The notes: a model not told the origin generated them from the letters alone. A DNA stretch of 48,491 nucleotides from a bacterium (GCA_030604405.1 JAUVVY010000032.1:1-48491), one strand, 5' to 3'; shown: positions 32,947 through 41,909, numbered from the stretch's first letter. Made by a program: numbers and translations.

Positions 32947-33930
32947 ATGAACAAGCCGCTTGTCTCACTAGGTCCTTGGGTGCGCCTTTTCGCGTTGCTC
33001 ATCTGCCTCTTACTGGTGACGGGCACGTTCGCTGCACAGTCCGACTTGCAGTCCCCAAATCCCGCCGCCCGTAGAATGGCCCTGATCGAGATCGCCGCCC
33101 GCGGCCCGCAGGTCATTCCCGAATTCACTAAGGCGCTGCAGGATAAGGACCCCTTGGTGCGGCGCTGCGCCGTGCTATGTCTCGGGCGCTTTGGCAATGG
33201 TGTACTACCCGCTCTCACCACCGCGCTCAAAAGCCCTGATTTCATGGTGCGACGCAACGCGGCGTTAGTTCTTGGCCGCTACGGCCCGGACGCGGTCGCG
33301 CCTCTGGCGGAGACCCTCAAGGACGAGCATCCGCTTGTCCGCCAGGGCGCGGTATATGCCCTGGCCGCTATCCGTCCGCGGTCGCCCGCAGTTCTGCATC
33401 TGCTCACCACTGCCGTCAAGGACGAGGACGCGGCGGTGCAGCAGGCGGCGATCAGCGCGACGGATCAGTACCTCGCTGTGCTCGCTGAGATAAAGCTGCC
33501 GCGCGACGGCTGGAAGTTCAAGCTCGACCCCGACCGCGTCGGTAAGGACGCCGGCTGGTTCAAGCCCGACCTCGACGACAGCGGCTGGGATGATATCAGC
33601 ATCGAGAAGGCTTGGGGCCACTTCGACTACGATTACATCGGCACAGCGTGGTATCGCCGCACGATCGCGCTGCCCGACAATCCTGGCGGCACCAATGCCC
33701 TGATACGTTTTGGCGGCGTGGACGAGTGCGCGTGGGTCTGGGTCAATGGCGAGTATGCCGGCGAGCATGACATCGGCCCCAGCGGCTGGGACAAACCGTT
33801 CCGTCTTGACGTAACCGGCCTGCTCAAGTGGGGCCAGGACAATCAGATAACGGTGTGCGCGATGAACACCGCGATGGCCGGCGGAATATGGCAGCCGATA
33901 ACTATCCTTGCAACCGGCCCAGTCGAATAG
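32947..33930 (+). CDS. Exported HEAT-repeat protein with C-terminal GH2-like beta-sandwich
   Basis: A fusion of 327 residues. A signal peptide (about 1-29: RLFALLICLLLVTGTFA) is followed by four to five HEAT/PBS-lyase-type repeats (about 35-180) with recurring PLVRRCAVLCLGRFG, FMVRRNAALVLGRYG and PLVRQGAVYALAAI. The C-terminal part (about 190-327) is a galactose-binding-like sandwich with WFKPDLDDSGWDDISI, GTAWYRRTIALP, ECAWVWVNGEYAGEHD, and PFRLDVTGLLKWGQDNQITV, the pattern of the sugar-binding domain of family 2 glycosidases. No catalytic barrel is attached, so it is probably a binding or scaffolding protein. GGAGG lies 8 nt before the ATG. It is third in the operon, 50 nt before the large glycosidase-like gene. 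Confidence 0.85.
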   Translation: MNKPLVSLGPWVRLFALLICLLLVTGTFAAQSDLQSPNPAARRMALIEIAARGPQVIPEFTKALQDKDPLVRRCAVLCLGRFGNGVLPALTTALKSPDFMVRRNAALVLGRYGPDAVAPLAETLKDEHPLVRQGAVYALAAIRPRSPAVLHLLTTAVKDEDAAVQQAAISATDQYLAVLAEIKLPRDGWKFKLDPDRVGKDAGWFKPDLDDSGWDDISIEKAWGHFDYDYIGTAWYRRTIALPDNPGGTNALIRFGGVDECAWVWVNGEYAGEHDIGPSGWDKPFRLDVTGLLKWGQDNQITVCAMNTAMAGGIWQPITILATGPVE

Positions 33931-33980
33931 ACCGCCCCATCGTTGGCATATCATACCGAATAACTGGAGAGTGATTTCGG

Positions 33981-36900
33981 ATGCGAATAACAACCACTGC
34001 AATTCTGGGGGTAATGCTAATGTGTAGTTTCGGAATCGCACAGCAGCAGCCGGTGAAACTCGCCGAGCCGTGGCAGGCCGCCTATCAGGGCGACGATGCC
34101 ACCGGCGAACACGTAATCGCGCTGTGGAACTTCGACGAGGCCGTCCAAGCCACCGACGCCGGCGGCAAGGGCTTCGATCTGCAGGTCAGGGGCGCGCAGT
34201 TCAACGCTGATGGCCGCTTCGGAGGGTGTCTGGAGGCCTTCCGCGGCTGGCCCGACGAGGACGTTAAGCATGGCGTCGAGGTGAAGAATAGCCCCGCACT
34301 CACACCCAAGGGCGCTTTCACCATCGAAATGTGGATCGAGGCCAAGCCGGAGCTGGAGGATTATCCGGACGCTTTCCTCATTGACAAGAGGTACGTGGCT
34401 CACACTGACTACCAGATCATCCTGGGCAAGGCCGACAACACCGGCAAGAGGACTCTCAGGGCCGCCCTTGGTTACGGCGCCGACTCCGCCTCATACACAT
34501 CAACTTCCGCAGAATATGAGATCGGACGCTGGTACCACGTTGCTTTCACTTATGATGCTGAGGGCAACGGCAGATTCTACCGCGACGGCGTCGCCCTGGG
34601 CGGCACGAGCCACCCCGAGCGCGCCTCGATCGCGGCTGGCACACACAACCTCACCATCGGCGACCGCATCGGCAGCCTCTATCACGGCTTCCCGGGCCTG
34701 CTGGACCAGGTGCGCATATCCAATGGCGTGCTTGAATTTCGCCCTGCTGTGTTTGCTTTCAAGTCTGAGCGGACGACATTTGTCCGCATGGAAGACGCCT
34801 CGCCCCTCCAGTTTGCTGTCACCAACATGCTCCGCGACACCCTCAGCGGCGCAGTCTGCCGCTTTGCCGTCGCCAAGGCGCAAGCGACCCGAGTGGAGCT
34901 GCCCGACCTCGAGCCCGGAGCCACCCACATCGTCCAATACCCGCTTGATATGTCCCTGCGGCCCGCCGAATACCAGGTGCACGCGCGCATGGAGATACCC
35001 GGCGAGAATCCCTATACCAGCGAGGAGCAATTCCCGGTCACTATCGTCCCCCGGCCTCTACCCCATCGCATGCCGGTGGTCATGTGGGGCGTCGGCGGCG
35101 TTGACAATGTCCTCAAGGAGATGGACCGGCTCAAGCATCTCGGCTTCACCCATTGCCTCGGTACCGGGCTCGATTTCGCGAAGGTATGGGACGCTGGCGA
35201 ACCGACCCAGCCCCAGAGCGACGACCGTGTGGCTGCCACCAAGGAGATGCTCAATGCCGCTCTGGCCAGCGATCTGCGTGTCATGATCGGTCTATCGCCC
35301 GGCCGCTGGGCCAAGAGCAAGGAAGAGTTCCGGCGCGTTGGCCGCGACGGCAAGCCTCATGAAGATGTCAATGCATTGTATCCTGAAATCCAGCAGTTCT
35401 GCTACAACGTCGGCGCCTCGGCCGCTCAAGCCTACGGCGAGTTCCCCGCCTTTGCGGGGGCAATGGTCCACACGGAGGTCCGCGGCGCCTCACAGACTTC
35501 TTTCTCAGACATGGACAAGGCCGCATTCAAAGACTTCGCCGGATTTGACATCCCCGAAGAGGTCGGCGTAAAGAACGGCGTGATCTACAGCGGCCTCAAG
35601 GAATTCCCCGCCGACCGCGTCATACCCGATGACTATCCTTTGTACGTCTATTACAAATGGTTCTGGAAACCGGGCGATGGCTGGAACGCACTGCACACCG
35701 CCGTGCATCGCGGCCTGAAATCCGCCACACACAACCGCTTCTGGACCTTCCACGATCCTGCCTGCCGCGTCGCCAGCGCCTGGGGCAGTGGCGGCGAGGT
35801 TGATTTCCTTTCACACTGGACATACTCATATCCCGACCCGATCCGCATCGGGATGTGCGCCGATGAGCTGTTTGCCATGGCGAGCGGGGCCGAGACCGAC
35901 CAGCAGGTCATGAAGATGACCCAGATCATCTGGTATCGCGGCCAGACCGCACCGATGCCCGGTGCCGAGGCTCAGGTCACCGACGCCTTCTTCGATGACC
36001 AGGACCAGGGCCCCACCGCCACGGGCGAGGCTGACAAGTCCAGGTACCGCGCTCGCTGGGAAAAGGAGATACCTGACGCCGCCTTCATCACCATCGCCCC
36101 GATGCACCTGCGCGAGGCCTTCTGGGCGAAGATGGCCCGACCAATCCAGGGAATCATGTACCACGGCTGGCAGTCATTGGTTTACACAGGCACCCACAGG
36201 GGCTACCGCTACACTAACCCGGCCACGAAGGATGAGCTGCGCCGCTTGGTCAAGACCGTCCTCGAGCCGCTCGGCCCCGCGCTGATGCAGGTCCCTGACC
36301 GCAAAGCCGAGGTCGCCTTCCTCGAAAGCTTCGCCTCGCAGATGTTCAACCGGCGCGGCACCTATGGCTGGAACGGCGGCTGGGCCGGCGATGCCTATCT
36401 CATCCTCCACTACGCACAACTCCAGCCTCAGGTCATTTACGACGAAACCATCGCCCGCGACGGCCTCGACCAGTTCAAGGTCCTGGTCATGGTTGACTGC
36501 GACGTCATCACCGGGTCCATGGCTGAGAAGATCGAGGCATTCCAGCAAAGGGGCGGAATCATCATCGGTGACGAGAACCTGGCGCCAGCCATCAAGCCCG
36601 ACATCCTGCTGAAAAGCCATGCCCGGCCCAAGCAGGCTGATGAAGCCAGGGGCATCATGCTGCAGAAAGCCTCGGCACTGCGCAAAGAGCTGGACCCACA
36701 CTACCGCCGCTATCGAGACTCATCCAACCCTGACGTCATCACCCGCTGCCGCCAGTACGGCACCACCGATTACGTTTTCGCCATCAACGACCTGCGTGAG
36801 TATGGCGGATATGTCGGCCACCACGGCTTAGTTATGGAGAACGGCCTGCCTTCAGATGCCAGGCTCGTCGTCAACCGCGAGGGCGGCTTTGTCTATGACC

Positions 36901-37307
36901 TGCTCACCCATCGCGAAGTGGCCGCGGAAAAGACCTCCAAGCGCCTCACCATCCCGGTTCATCTTGGCCCCTGCCAGGGCCGCGTATTGATGATTACCGA
37001 CCGGGCCATCGAGTACGTCACAATCAAGGCGCCTGACACCACTCAGCGCGGCGACAAGTTCGCTCTGCGCGCCGCCGTTGTGGACGATGCCGGCCGTTCC
37101 ATTGATGCGATCGTTCCGACACAGGTCGAAATAGTGGATCCTGAGGGCCACCCGGGCGAATTCAGCGGCTACTATGGTGCCAAAGACGGCCAGTTGCAAA
37201 TTGACCTCGACATCGCCCCCAACGACACGCCGGGGATATGGACGCTCCGGGTCACGGAGCTGGCCTCAGGCCGCAGCGCCACCCACTACATGCGCGTATT
37301 GGATTGA
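33981..37307 (+). CDS. Exported LamG-domain putative glycoside hydrolase (1108 residues)
   Basis: A signal peptide (about 1-20, ITTTAILGVMLMCSFGIAQ) precedes a concanavalin/LamG-type lectin domain (about 30-255; GAFTIEMWIEAKP, GRWYHVAFTYDAEGNGRFYRDG, GFPGLLDQVRIS). A beta domain (about 260-355) leads to a TIM-barrel-like region (about 360-780; RLKHLGFTHCLGTGLDFAKV, LRVMIGLSPGRWAKS, FCYNVGASAAQAYGEFPAFAGAMVHTE, VDFLSHWTYSYP, IQGIMYHGWQS). A Rossmann-like domain (about 790-960) resembles galactosidase trimerisation folds (LDQFKVLVMVDCDVITGSM, QQRGGIIIGDENLA), and beta-sandwich domains finish the protein. The Glu in MVHTE and downstream acidic residues are possible catalysts, but the family is not certain. 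A GGAG site is 11 nt from the ATG. Likely attacks an extracellular glycan. Confidence 0.72.
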   Translation: MRITTTAILGVMLMCSFGIAQQQPVKLAEPWQAAYQGDDATGEHVIALWNFDEAVQATDAGGKGFDLQVRGAQFNADGRFGGCLEAFRGWPDEDVKHGVEVKNSPALTPKGAFTIEMWIEAKPELEDYPDAFLIDKRYVAHTDYQIILGKADNTGKRTLRAALGYGADSASYTSTSAEYEIGRWYHVAFTYDAEGNGRFYRDGVALGGTSHPERASIAAGTHNLTIGDRIGSLYHGFPGLLDQVRISNGVLEFRPAVFAFKSERTTFVRMEDASPLQFAVTNMLRDTLSGAVCRFAVAKAQATRVELPDLEPGATHIVQYPLDMSLRPAEYQVHARMEIPGENPYTSEEQFPVTIVPRPLPHRMPVVMWGVGGVDNVLKEMDRLKHLGFTHCLGTGLDFAKVWDAGEPTQPQSDDRVAATKEMLNAALASDLRVMIGLSPGRWAKSKEEFRRVGRDGKPHEDVNALYPEIQQFCYNVGASAAQAYGEFPAFAGAMVHTEVRGASQTSFSDMDKAAFKDFAGFDIPEEVGVKNGVIYSGLKEFPADRVIPDDYPLYVYYKWFWKPGDGWNALHTAVHRGLKSATHNRFWTFHDPACRVASAWGSGGEVDFLSHWTYSYPDPIRIGMCADELFAMASGAETDQQVMKMTQIIWYRGQTAPMPGAEAQVTDAFFDDQDQGPTATGEADKSRYRARWEKEIPDAAFITIAPMHLREAFWAKMARPIQGIMYHGWQSLVYTGTHRGYRYTNPATKDELRRLVKTVLEPLGPALMQVPDRKAEVAFLESFASQMFNRRGTYGWNGGWAGDAYLILHYAQLQPQVIYDETIARDGLDQFKVLVMVDCDVITGSMAEKIEAFQQRGGIIIGDENLAPAIKPDILLKSHARPKQADEARGIMLQKASALRKELDPHYRRYRDSSNPDVITRCRQYGTTDYVFAINDLREYGGYVGHHGLVMENGLPSDARLVVNREGGFVYDLLTHREVAAEKTSKRLTIPVHLGPCQGRVLMITDRAIEYVTIKAPDTTQRGDKFALRAAVVDDAGRSIDAIVPTQVEIVDPEGHPGEFSGYYGAKDGQLQIDLDIAPNDTPGIWTLRVTELASGRSATHYMRVLD

Positions 37308-37378
37308 CGCCGCGTGTTGCACGCACCGCACTGAAACGCCGACCCACCCGATGACAATTCATCCGGGCCGGCGCAGCT

Positions 37379-37885
37379 CTATTTTTCTGCCGGTTGTGCC
37401 ACGGCGTAATGTCCGCGGAAATTGACTAGGTTGCGGATCGGCTCGTCGGGGACGTGAGCTGCCACGACCTCGCCGACGAATATGGCATGGTCACCTGAAG
37501 CGTACTCGTGCACCAGCTTACATTCCAGGCTGGCGGCAGCGCCGTCCAGCAGCGGTACATTGATCGCTGCCGGCGCGGACCAGGCAATGTTGAATTCCTC
37601 AAACTTATTGATGTCGCTGCCGCTGCTGGTGCCGGTCTGGGTTACCAACTCCTCCTGCCCCTTTCCTGCCCAGGAGAATACGAACTCACCGGTTTCGTGT
37701 ATGCACTTGTAGGTATATCGGGTGTAGCCGATTGCCGTTGCCACATACAGGGGGCTGCCTGAGCAAATCATACCCCACCCTGCGGGCATGACATTCGCCT
37801 GTCCATTGGCATCGCGCGAGACCACCATCACTATCCACTCAGGGAACTTCTGTTGCATGGCCTCTGATGGGTTGACCTGTCTCAT
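37379..37885 (-). CDS. Flavin reductase-like (FMN-binding split-barrel) protein
   Basis: A protein of 168 residues of the flavin reductase family, which bind FMN and act as NAD(P)H:flavin reductases or related flavoproteins. Seen: PEWIVMVVSRDANGQANVMPAGWGMICSGSPLYVATAIGYTRYTYKCIHETGEFVFSW, the usual strand pattern of the split barrel, and GDHAIFVGEVVAAHV near the C-terminus. It is transcribed alone, convergent with the large glycosidase-like gene. Its redox partner is not evident. Confidence 0.88.
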   Translation of the reverse strand: MRQVNPSEAMQQKFPEWIVMVVSRDANGQANVMPAGWGMICSGSPLYVATAIGYTRYTYKCIHETGEFVFSWAGKGQEELVTQTGTSSGSDINKFEEFNIAWSAPAAINVPLLDGAAASLECKLVHEYASGDHAIFVGEVVAAHVPDEPIRNLVNFRGHYAVAQPAEK

Positions 37886-38275
37886 TACCTGTCACCATCC
37901 TCTGAATTAGCTCGATAGACAAAGCCTATCAGCAAGCTAACCGCAAAACGACCTGTCCAGCAGCGGCTGGCAAGCCTGCAGTATTCTCGGCATCATATCT
38001 AAACCCGCATTATTCGTCAACGCGTGGGCACCCACGCCAGAGGCGTGAGTCAGGCTTTCTACAGTGGTTATGCAGATTCTTGGACAATGTAAGTTGTAGG
38101 CCGATGGTGTGGTGTCGTTAGTCGTAATGGAGGGGCCTGTCGCCCCTCGACGTTGCTCGGGGCCGTGAGCCTGTCGAACGGCAGGCGGCTTCGCTGTTTG
38201 AAGCCGACAAGCCTGGCCCAGCCGTTGTCGTTGGCTGTTTCGGTGTGGAGATCTCGCCAGGATAGCGTCCTGCGT

Positions 38276-38329
38276 GGGCCGGATAGGGAACCCGAATTTT
38301 GCTTTCGCAAAATCTACCCTATTCGGCCC
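38276..38329. repeat. Imperfect nested palindrome, TTTTGC-core type
   Basis: Outer arms GGGCCGGATAGGG and CCCTATTCGGCCC enclose an inner stem ATTTTGC / GCAAAAT. The outer arms match those of the 48-bp palindromes at 38411 and 44743, but the core differs, so the family has exchangeable inner stems. Confidence 0.75.
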
Positions 38330-38365
38330 CTCCGAAAGGCAACGTCTCAACCTTTTAGCGCGTAG

Positions 38366-38385
38366 GTCGGGCTTTCCAGCCCGAC
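38366..38385. repeat. 8-bp-stem hairpin, GTCGGGCT type
   Basis: GTCGGGCT, four bases and AGCCCGAC, followed by GCCGTTG. The same hairpin recurs at 48261-48279, and a variant with GTCGGGCA / TGCCCGAC arms is found at 44675-44719. Confidence 0.75.
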
Positions 38386-38410
38386 GCCGTTGTTGTTGAG
38401 TCGTCTGGAG

Positions 38411-38458
38411 GGGCCGAATGGATGTGAGTTTGCTTGCAAACTCACGGCCATCCGGCCC
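38411..38458. repeat. 48-bp nested palindrome, copy 1
   Basis: Two 23-nt arms that match at 20 of 23 positions with a 2-nt loop. The inner stem is GTGAGTTTGC / GCAAACTCAC (perfect 10 bp), and the outer arms begin GGGCCGAATGG and end CCATCCGGCCC. The right arm is identical to that of 44743-44790. Confidence 0.85.
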
Positions 38459-38807
38459 AGGGCCTGTCACAGCCCCATCGCCTACGATCACACATGCGCG
38501 GGGCACAAACCAAAAACCTGCATAACTACTGTTTCTAGCCCGACGCCTTTGCGCCTCGAAATGCCCTTTGCCGGCTGCAAGTCCTGAGCCGGCCGAAGGG
38601 CAGTTTCGCATCTTGTGCGACGGTCTTCGCGAATAATCGGAGCTAGTTGCTTCGCCGTGGAGCCCATCGTACAGAATGACTTGACTTTAGGCGGATACGT
38701 GATATAATTCAAGGTGTCGTTCTTCAACTACCGCTTCTAGTAGTACCTCAGTGGCGCCGCCGGCCACAGGTTGGACTGGACAGGTAGGAATCGAGGAGGT
38801 GGCCGAT

Positions 38808-39287
38808 TTGTCAGACGCACATCTCAATCTTGTCGTGCTCAGTGGTTTTGCAACACGTGACCCGGTGCTCAGACACAAGACCTCCGGGCAGGTTAAGGCC
38901 GAGTTTAGCTTTGAGGTCAATCGCCCCTTTTACCGGGCGACTGGCGAGCCCGTATCTGACCTCTTCTTGGTTGATGCTTGGGAGGACATCGGTGAGTGGG
39001 CAATGCAGAACATCAAAGCAGCCGATACGCTCATCATCGTCGGGACCTTGAACAAGGAAAGCTACAGCACCAGGGGCGGCCGCGAACACCTCACCATCGT
39101 CAAGGCCAAGTACATCGCCCATCTCGACTACGCCAAGTTCTCAGGCCGTGTTGACACCGAGGCCATCAAGACAGATCAGTGGGACCACGAGCTTGTTGTG
39201 TTCCTGGTTGATCTGGTCCGCGAGATGCTCGGCGATATTGAAGAAGAGGCCGATGCGGACGGACAGGCCTTCGGGACCTCATTCTGA
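38808..39287 (+). CDS. Single-stranded DNA-binding-like OB-fold protein
   Basis: A protein of 159 residues with an SSB-type OB fold: LNLVVLSGFATRDPVLRHKTSGQVKAEFSFEVNRPF, then DLFLVDAWEDIGEWAMQNIKAADTLIIVGTLNKESYSTRGG and IVKAKYIAHLD. These follow the SSB order of strand 1 (N-x-V-L-x-G), DPxLRxTxSG, the W-centred strand with the A-x-N/E helix, and the Gly-rich last loop. The C-terminal tail is acidic but lacks the DDDIPF-type end of true SSBs, so it may be a paralogue with another role. The start is the TTG at 38808: GGAGG lies exactly 8 nt upstream, and a GTG at 38751 has none. A strong terminator follows. Confidence 0.75.
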   Translation: MSDAHLNLVVLSGFATRDPVLRHKTSGQVKAEFSFEVNRPFYRATGEPVSDLFLVDAWEDIGEWAMQNIKAADTLIIVGTLNKESYSTRGGREHLTIVKAKYIAHLDYAKFSGRVDTEAIKTDQWDHELVVFLVDLVREMLGDIEEEADADGQAFGTSF

Positions 39288-39325
39288 GACCTGGCCGCTC
39301 GCAACAAGATGTCACACGACGATAT

Positions 39326-39363
39326 TGCAGCCACAAGTGGACCTTGGTGGCTGCAGTTTTTTT
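39326..39363 (+). terminator. Strong intrinsic terminator
   Basis: A perfect 9-bp stem (TGCAGCCAC / GTGGCTGCA) with a 12-nt loop is followed by seven consecutive T. It ends the SSB-like gene. Confidence 0.92.
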
Positions 39364-39413
39364 GACATGCGCCACTGTGATCTGACACTGATGCAATGAA
39401 TTGAGGCGCCCCC

Positions 39414-39824
39414 ATGCTGAAAGACGATGACTGGTGTTTTGCCTGCGGGCAGAGCAACCCTCGCGGGCTGCAATTGAAAGACTTCAAGTTCGATGGCACA
39501 CACTACTCGGTAACCTGGCAGCCGTCACGCTATTACCAGGGCTGGGCCGAGATCCTCCACGGTGGCATCGTCGCCACGCTACTTGACGAGGTCATGACCC
39601 GGCTGTTGTCGGAGCAGGGCATCAATGCTGCTACCGCCCGGCTTTGCGTGCGCTACCATCAGGCAGCTCCTCTGCGTCAGCAGCTTGTTGCCCAGGCCTG
39701 GGTGACTGCCGCCAAGGGGCGCTTCTTTGAGACCGCGGCTCAACTGCTGTTGCCCGACGGCACGCTTGTGGCCTCCGCCGAAGCCAAGTTCCTGATACCC
39801 AGAGACGATTACCAGGACGCATAA
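39414..39824 (+). CDS. PaaI/hotdog-fold acyl-CoA thioesterase family protein
   Basis: A protein of 136 residues that probably hydrolyses an acyl-CoA thioester. The hotdog core is seen in YYQGWAEILHGGIVATLLDEVMTRLL, where the HGG and the Asp/Glu of the central helix are the family's active-site region, and in ARLCVRYHQAAPLRQQLVAQAWV for the long strand. The N-terminal CFACGQSNPRGL motif is typical of PaaI-like proteins and might bind a metal with its two Cys. It ends 1 nt before the RqcH start, so the two are co-transcribed. Confidence 0.9.
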   Translation: MLKDDDWCFACGQSNPRGLQLKDFKFDGTHYSVTWQPSRYYQGWAEILHGGIVATLLDEVMTRLLSEQGINAATARLCVRYHQAAPLRQQLVAQAWVTAAKGRFFETAAQLLLPDGTLVASAEAKFLIPRDDYQDA

Positions 39825-39825
39825 C

Positions 39826-41562
39826 ATGCTTTTCGACAGCCTCATGTTGCGAGCCGTCGTCAGCCAACTGCGTGACAGTGCATGCGGAGCCCGCGTTGTG
39901 CGCGTATTTCAGACCTCGCGCATGCAGGCGATTGTGGAGCTGTCCGGCGACACTCCTCCCGGCCAGTTGGTGCTGTCGTGCTGCCCGCAATTCGGCCGCA
40001 TCCATCTCGACGATGGCTGGGAGCCCGACCCCGCGGTCAACTATCCCGTCGGTGCAGTGCTGCGCCGCTGGCTGCGATCGGCCGTGCTGGTGGATGTCGC
40101 ACAACGCCAATTCGATAGAGTCGTTCGTCTGCAATTCGCCAATGCCCGTGGTCTGGGGCCGCAGGCGCGCTGCTATGTGATCCTGGAGATCATGGGCCGA
40201 CACAGCAATCTCATCGTCCTGGATGAGGACAATACCATCCTCGAGACGGCCAAGCACATACCCGCAGACCTCAACCGTTATCGCCAGATATTGCCCGGAC
40301 TGGACTATGTCCCGCCGCCGGACTTCGACAAGCATCACCCGGGCGATCTTATACCCGAGCAGCTTTCCACTACGGTCACTGACTCGCAGGCCACTGTTAG
40401 CGCCTGGTTCCGGGCGACTCTCCAGGGCGCCAGCGATGTGTTCCGTGACGAGGCACTGGCCCGCGCCGACATACCTGCGACTCAACAAGCCAACCAGTTG
40501 CAGTCCGCCGATTTTCAGCGACTCCACGCGGCGCTGGCTGAGCTACTCGAGGCCTCCGACAGTGCCCGGCAGGCGTGGACTTATGCCTGTCCCGACGCCG
40601 ATTTCGCTTATCCGGTCAAGCTGCAGTCGCGTGCAGATTGCCGCGCTGAAGCCGTCTCCGACATAAGCGCCGCAGTCGCGGCCATCGTCTCTCACCAGAT
40701 GGCCGGCGCCGGATTGGAAGAGCAGAGAAAGCGCCTGTTGCAGGCCGCACAGCGGGCTATGGACAGAGTACACAAACGCATCGCCGAACGAAGAGAGTCG
40801 CAGCAGCAGGCCAAAGACGCCGACAGTGTCAGGAAGCTCGGAGAGGCGATTCTTGCATCACTGCGCCACATTCCCACCGGCGCAACTGAGGCATCTCTGC
40901 CCGATCCCTACGAGCCCGGTCGCAGTCTGAACGTCGCCTTGAATCCGGAGATGACACCGCAGGCAAATGCCCAGAAATATTTTGCCAGATACAAGAAGCT
41001 GGCCTCTTTGCAGGGCCGCATCGGGTCGTTCTTGCGTGCCGCGCGACGGGAGAGGCACTACCTCGAGGGCCTGCTCGACCAGATTCAACAGGTCGCAGAT
41101 ATCGCCGAGCTCGAAGCGCTGGAACACGAGATGGCCCAGCAGGGGTATCTGAAGAAGCAGCAGACAAAACGCGCTCCTGCGCCGGCGCAGATCGAGGTTC
41201 GCTCCGCCACCCTAATGGGATACACGATACTGTGGGGCAAATCGGGGCTGCAAAATGATAAGCTGCTGCGCCTGGCGCGCGCTGACGACATCTGGCTGCA
41301 TACCAGGAAAACGCCGGGCGGGCACGTCTTGATCAGGACCCACAATCGCCCTGAGCAAGTGCCTCAGGAGGTGTTGCTGGCAGCGGCGCAGCACGCGGCT
41401 TGGCTGTCGAAGCGCAGGCTCGATTCGGCTGTCGCAGTTGACTATGCTCTGGCCAAGTACGTCCGGCGGCTCAAAGGCACACCACCTGGCTACGTGCACT
41501 ACACCGATCACAAAACGCTGCACGTCGCCCCTGCCGGGATCAACGGCGCACGCGGCAGCTAG
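39826..41562 (+). CDS. rqcH: RqcH/NFACT-family ribosome quality control protein
   Basis: RqcH recruits tRNA-Ala to stalled 50S subunits and adds C-terminal alanine tails to stuck nascent chains; older annotation calls it fibronectin-binding protein. The NFACT-N part contains QFGRIHL and YVILEIMGRHSNLIVLDEDN (about residues 118-135), a central helical/coiled-coil stretch (about 280-345 and 395-450) follows, and the NFACT-R domain at the end has YTILWGKSGLQNDKLLRLARADDIWLHTRKTPGGHVLIRT, the family's most conserved segment. The length of 578 residues is typical. It starts 1 nt after the thioesterase stop. Its stop overlaps that of the convergent BON-like gene in the tetranucleotide CTAG. Confidence 0.95.
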   Translation: MLFDSLMLRAVVSQLRDSACGARVVRVFQTSRMQAIVELSGDTPPGQLVLSCCPQFGRIHLDDGWEPDPAVNYPVGAVLRRWLRSAVLVDVAQRQFDRVVRLQFANARGLGPQARCYVILEIMGRHSNLIVLDEDNTILETAKHIPADLNRYRQILPGLDYVPPPDFDKHHPGDLIPEQLSTTVTDSQATVSAWFRATLQGASDVFRDEALARADIPATQQANQLQSADFQRLHAALAELLEASDSARQAWTYACPDADFAYPVKLQSRADCRAEAVSDISAAVAAIVSHQMAGAGLEEQRKRLLQAAQRAMDRVHKRIAERRESQQQAKDADSVRKLGEAILASLRHIPTGATEASLPDPYEPGRSLNVALNPEMTPQANAQKYFARYKKLASLQGRIGSFLRAARRERHYLEGLLDQIQQVADIAELEALEHEMAQQGYLKKQQTKRAPAPAQIEVRSATLMGYTILWGKSGLQNDKLLRLARADDIWLHTRKTPGGHVLIRTHNRPEQVPQEVLLAAAQHAAWLSKRRLDSAVAVDYALAKYVRRLKGTPPGYVHYTDHKTLHVAPAGINGARGS

Positions 41563-41807
41563 CTCACGATCCGTACGTCGTCAACCACGTCGTTGACGCC
41601 CTTGATGCTTCCGATCGCCTCGCAGATCAGGTCCATCTCGCGTCTGACGTCCACGTCCCGCCCCATTATGCCGCGCAGGGGCGTCACTGTACCACCCAGA
41701 TATGCGATCTGGTTGATTACTGCAACTGTGAGCAACGTGTAATCAATATGGTGCTTGGCGATCTCCCTTTCCACAAGGCGTCGTGCTTGCTTGTCCTCAA
41801 GCGGCAT
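41559..41807 (-). CDS. BON-domain-like small protein
   Basis: A protein of 82 residues with the pattern of a single BON domain: a helix (DKQARRLVEREIAKHH), YTLLTVAVINQIAYLGGTVTP as the first strand pair, a second helix, REMDLICEAIGSIKGV, and the closing strand VNDVVDDVRIV. BON domains bind phospholipids or serve as small adaptors. No signal peptide is visible. GGGAGG precedes the ATG. The stop codon shares CTAG with the convergent RqcH gene. Confidence 0.75.
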   Translation of the reverse strand: MPLEDKQARRLVEREIAKHHIDYTLLTVAVINQIAYLGGTVTPLRGIMGRDVDVRREMDLICEAIGSIKGVNDVVDDVRIVS

Positions 41808-41909
41808 ACGGCCACCTCCCAGTCATGAGGCAACGATCTACTGGCGTTACTACAACAGCGACACTATTAGTATTCCCACCGCGCACACACCTTATGCAAT
41901 CTGTCAACA

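Larger units (their letters stand above)
37886..38750. repeat. Noncoding stretch packed with palindromic repeats
   Basis: About 865 bases with no credible gene. It holds two nested palindromes with shared outer arms (38276-38329, 38411-38458), a short hairpin (38366-38385), and several degenerate pieces related to CTGAGCTTGTCGAAGG, a motif known from repeats in many bacterial genomes (for example around 38165 and 38583). Similar units occur at 44532-45000 and 48201-48491. Small open frames across it are accidental. The 3' end (from about 38680) becomes AT-richer and probably carries the promoter of the SSB-like gene. Confidence 0.8.

Noticed and set aside
37308-37378. Terminator between the large glycosidase-like gene and the flavin reductase gene
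   Set aside because: A CCGGCGCAG / CTGCCGG pairing around a T-run needs a bulge and overlaps the flavin reductase stop; too weak to call.
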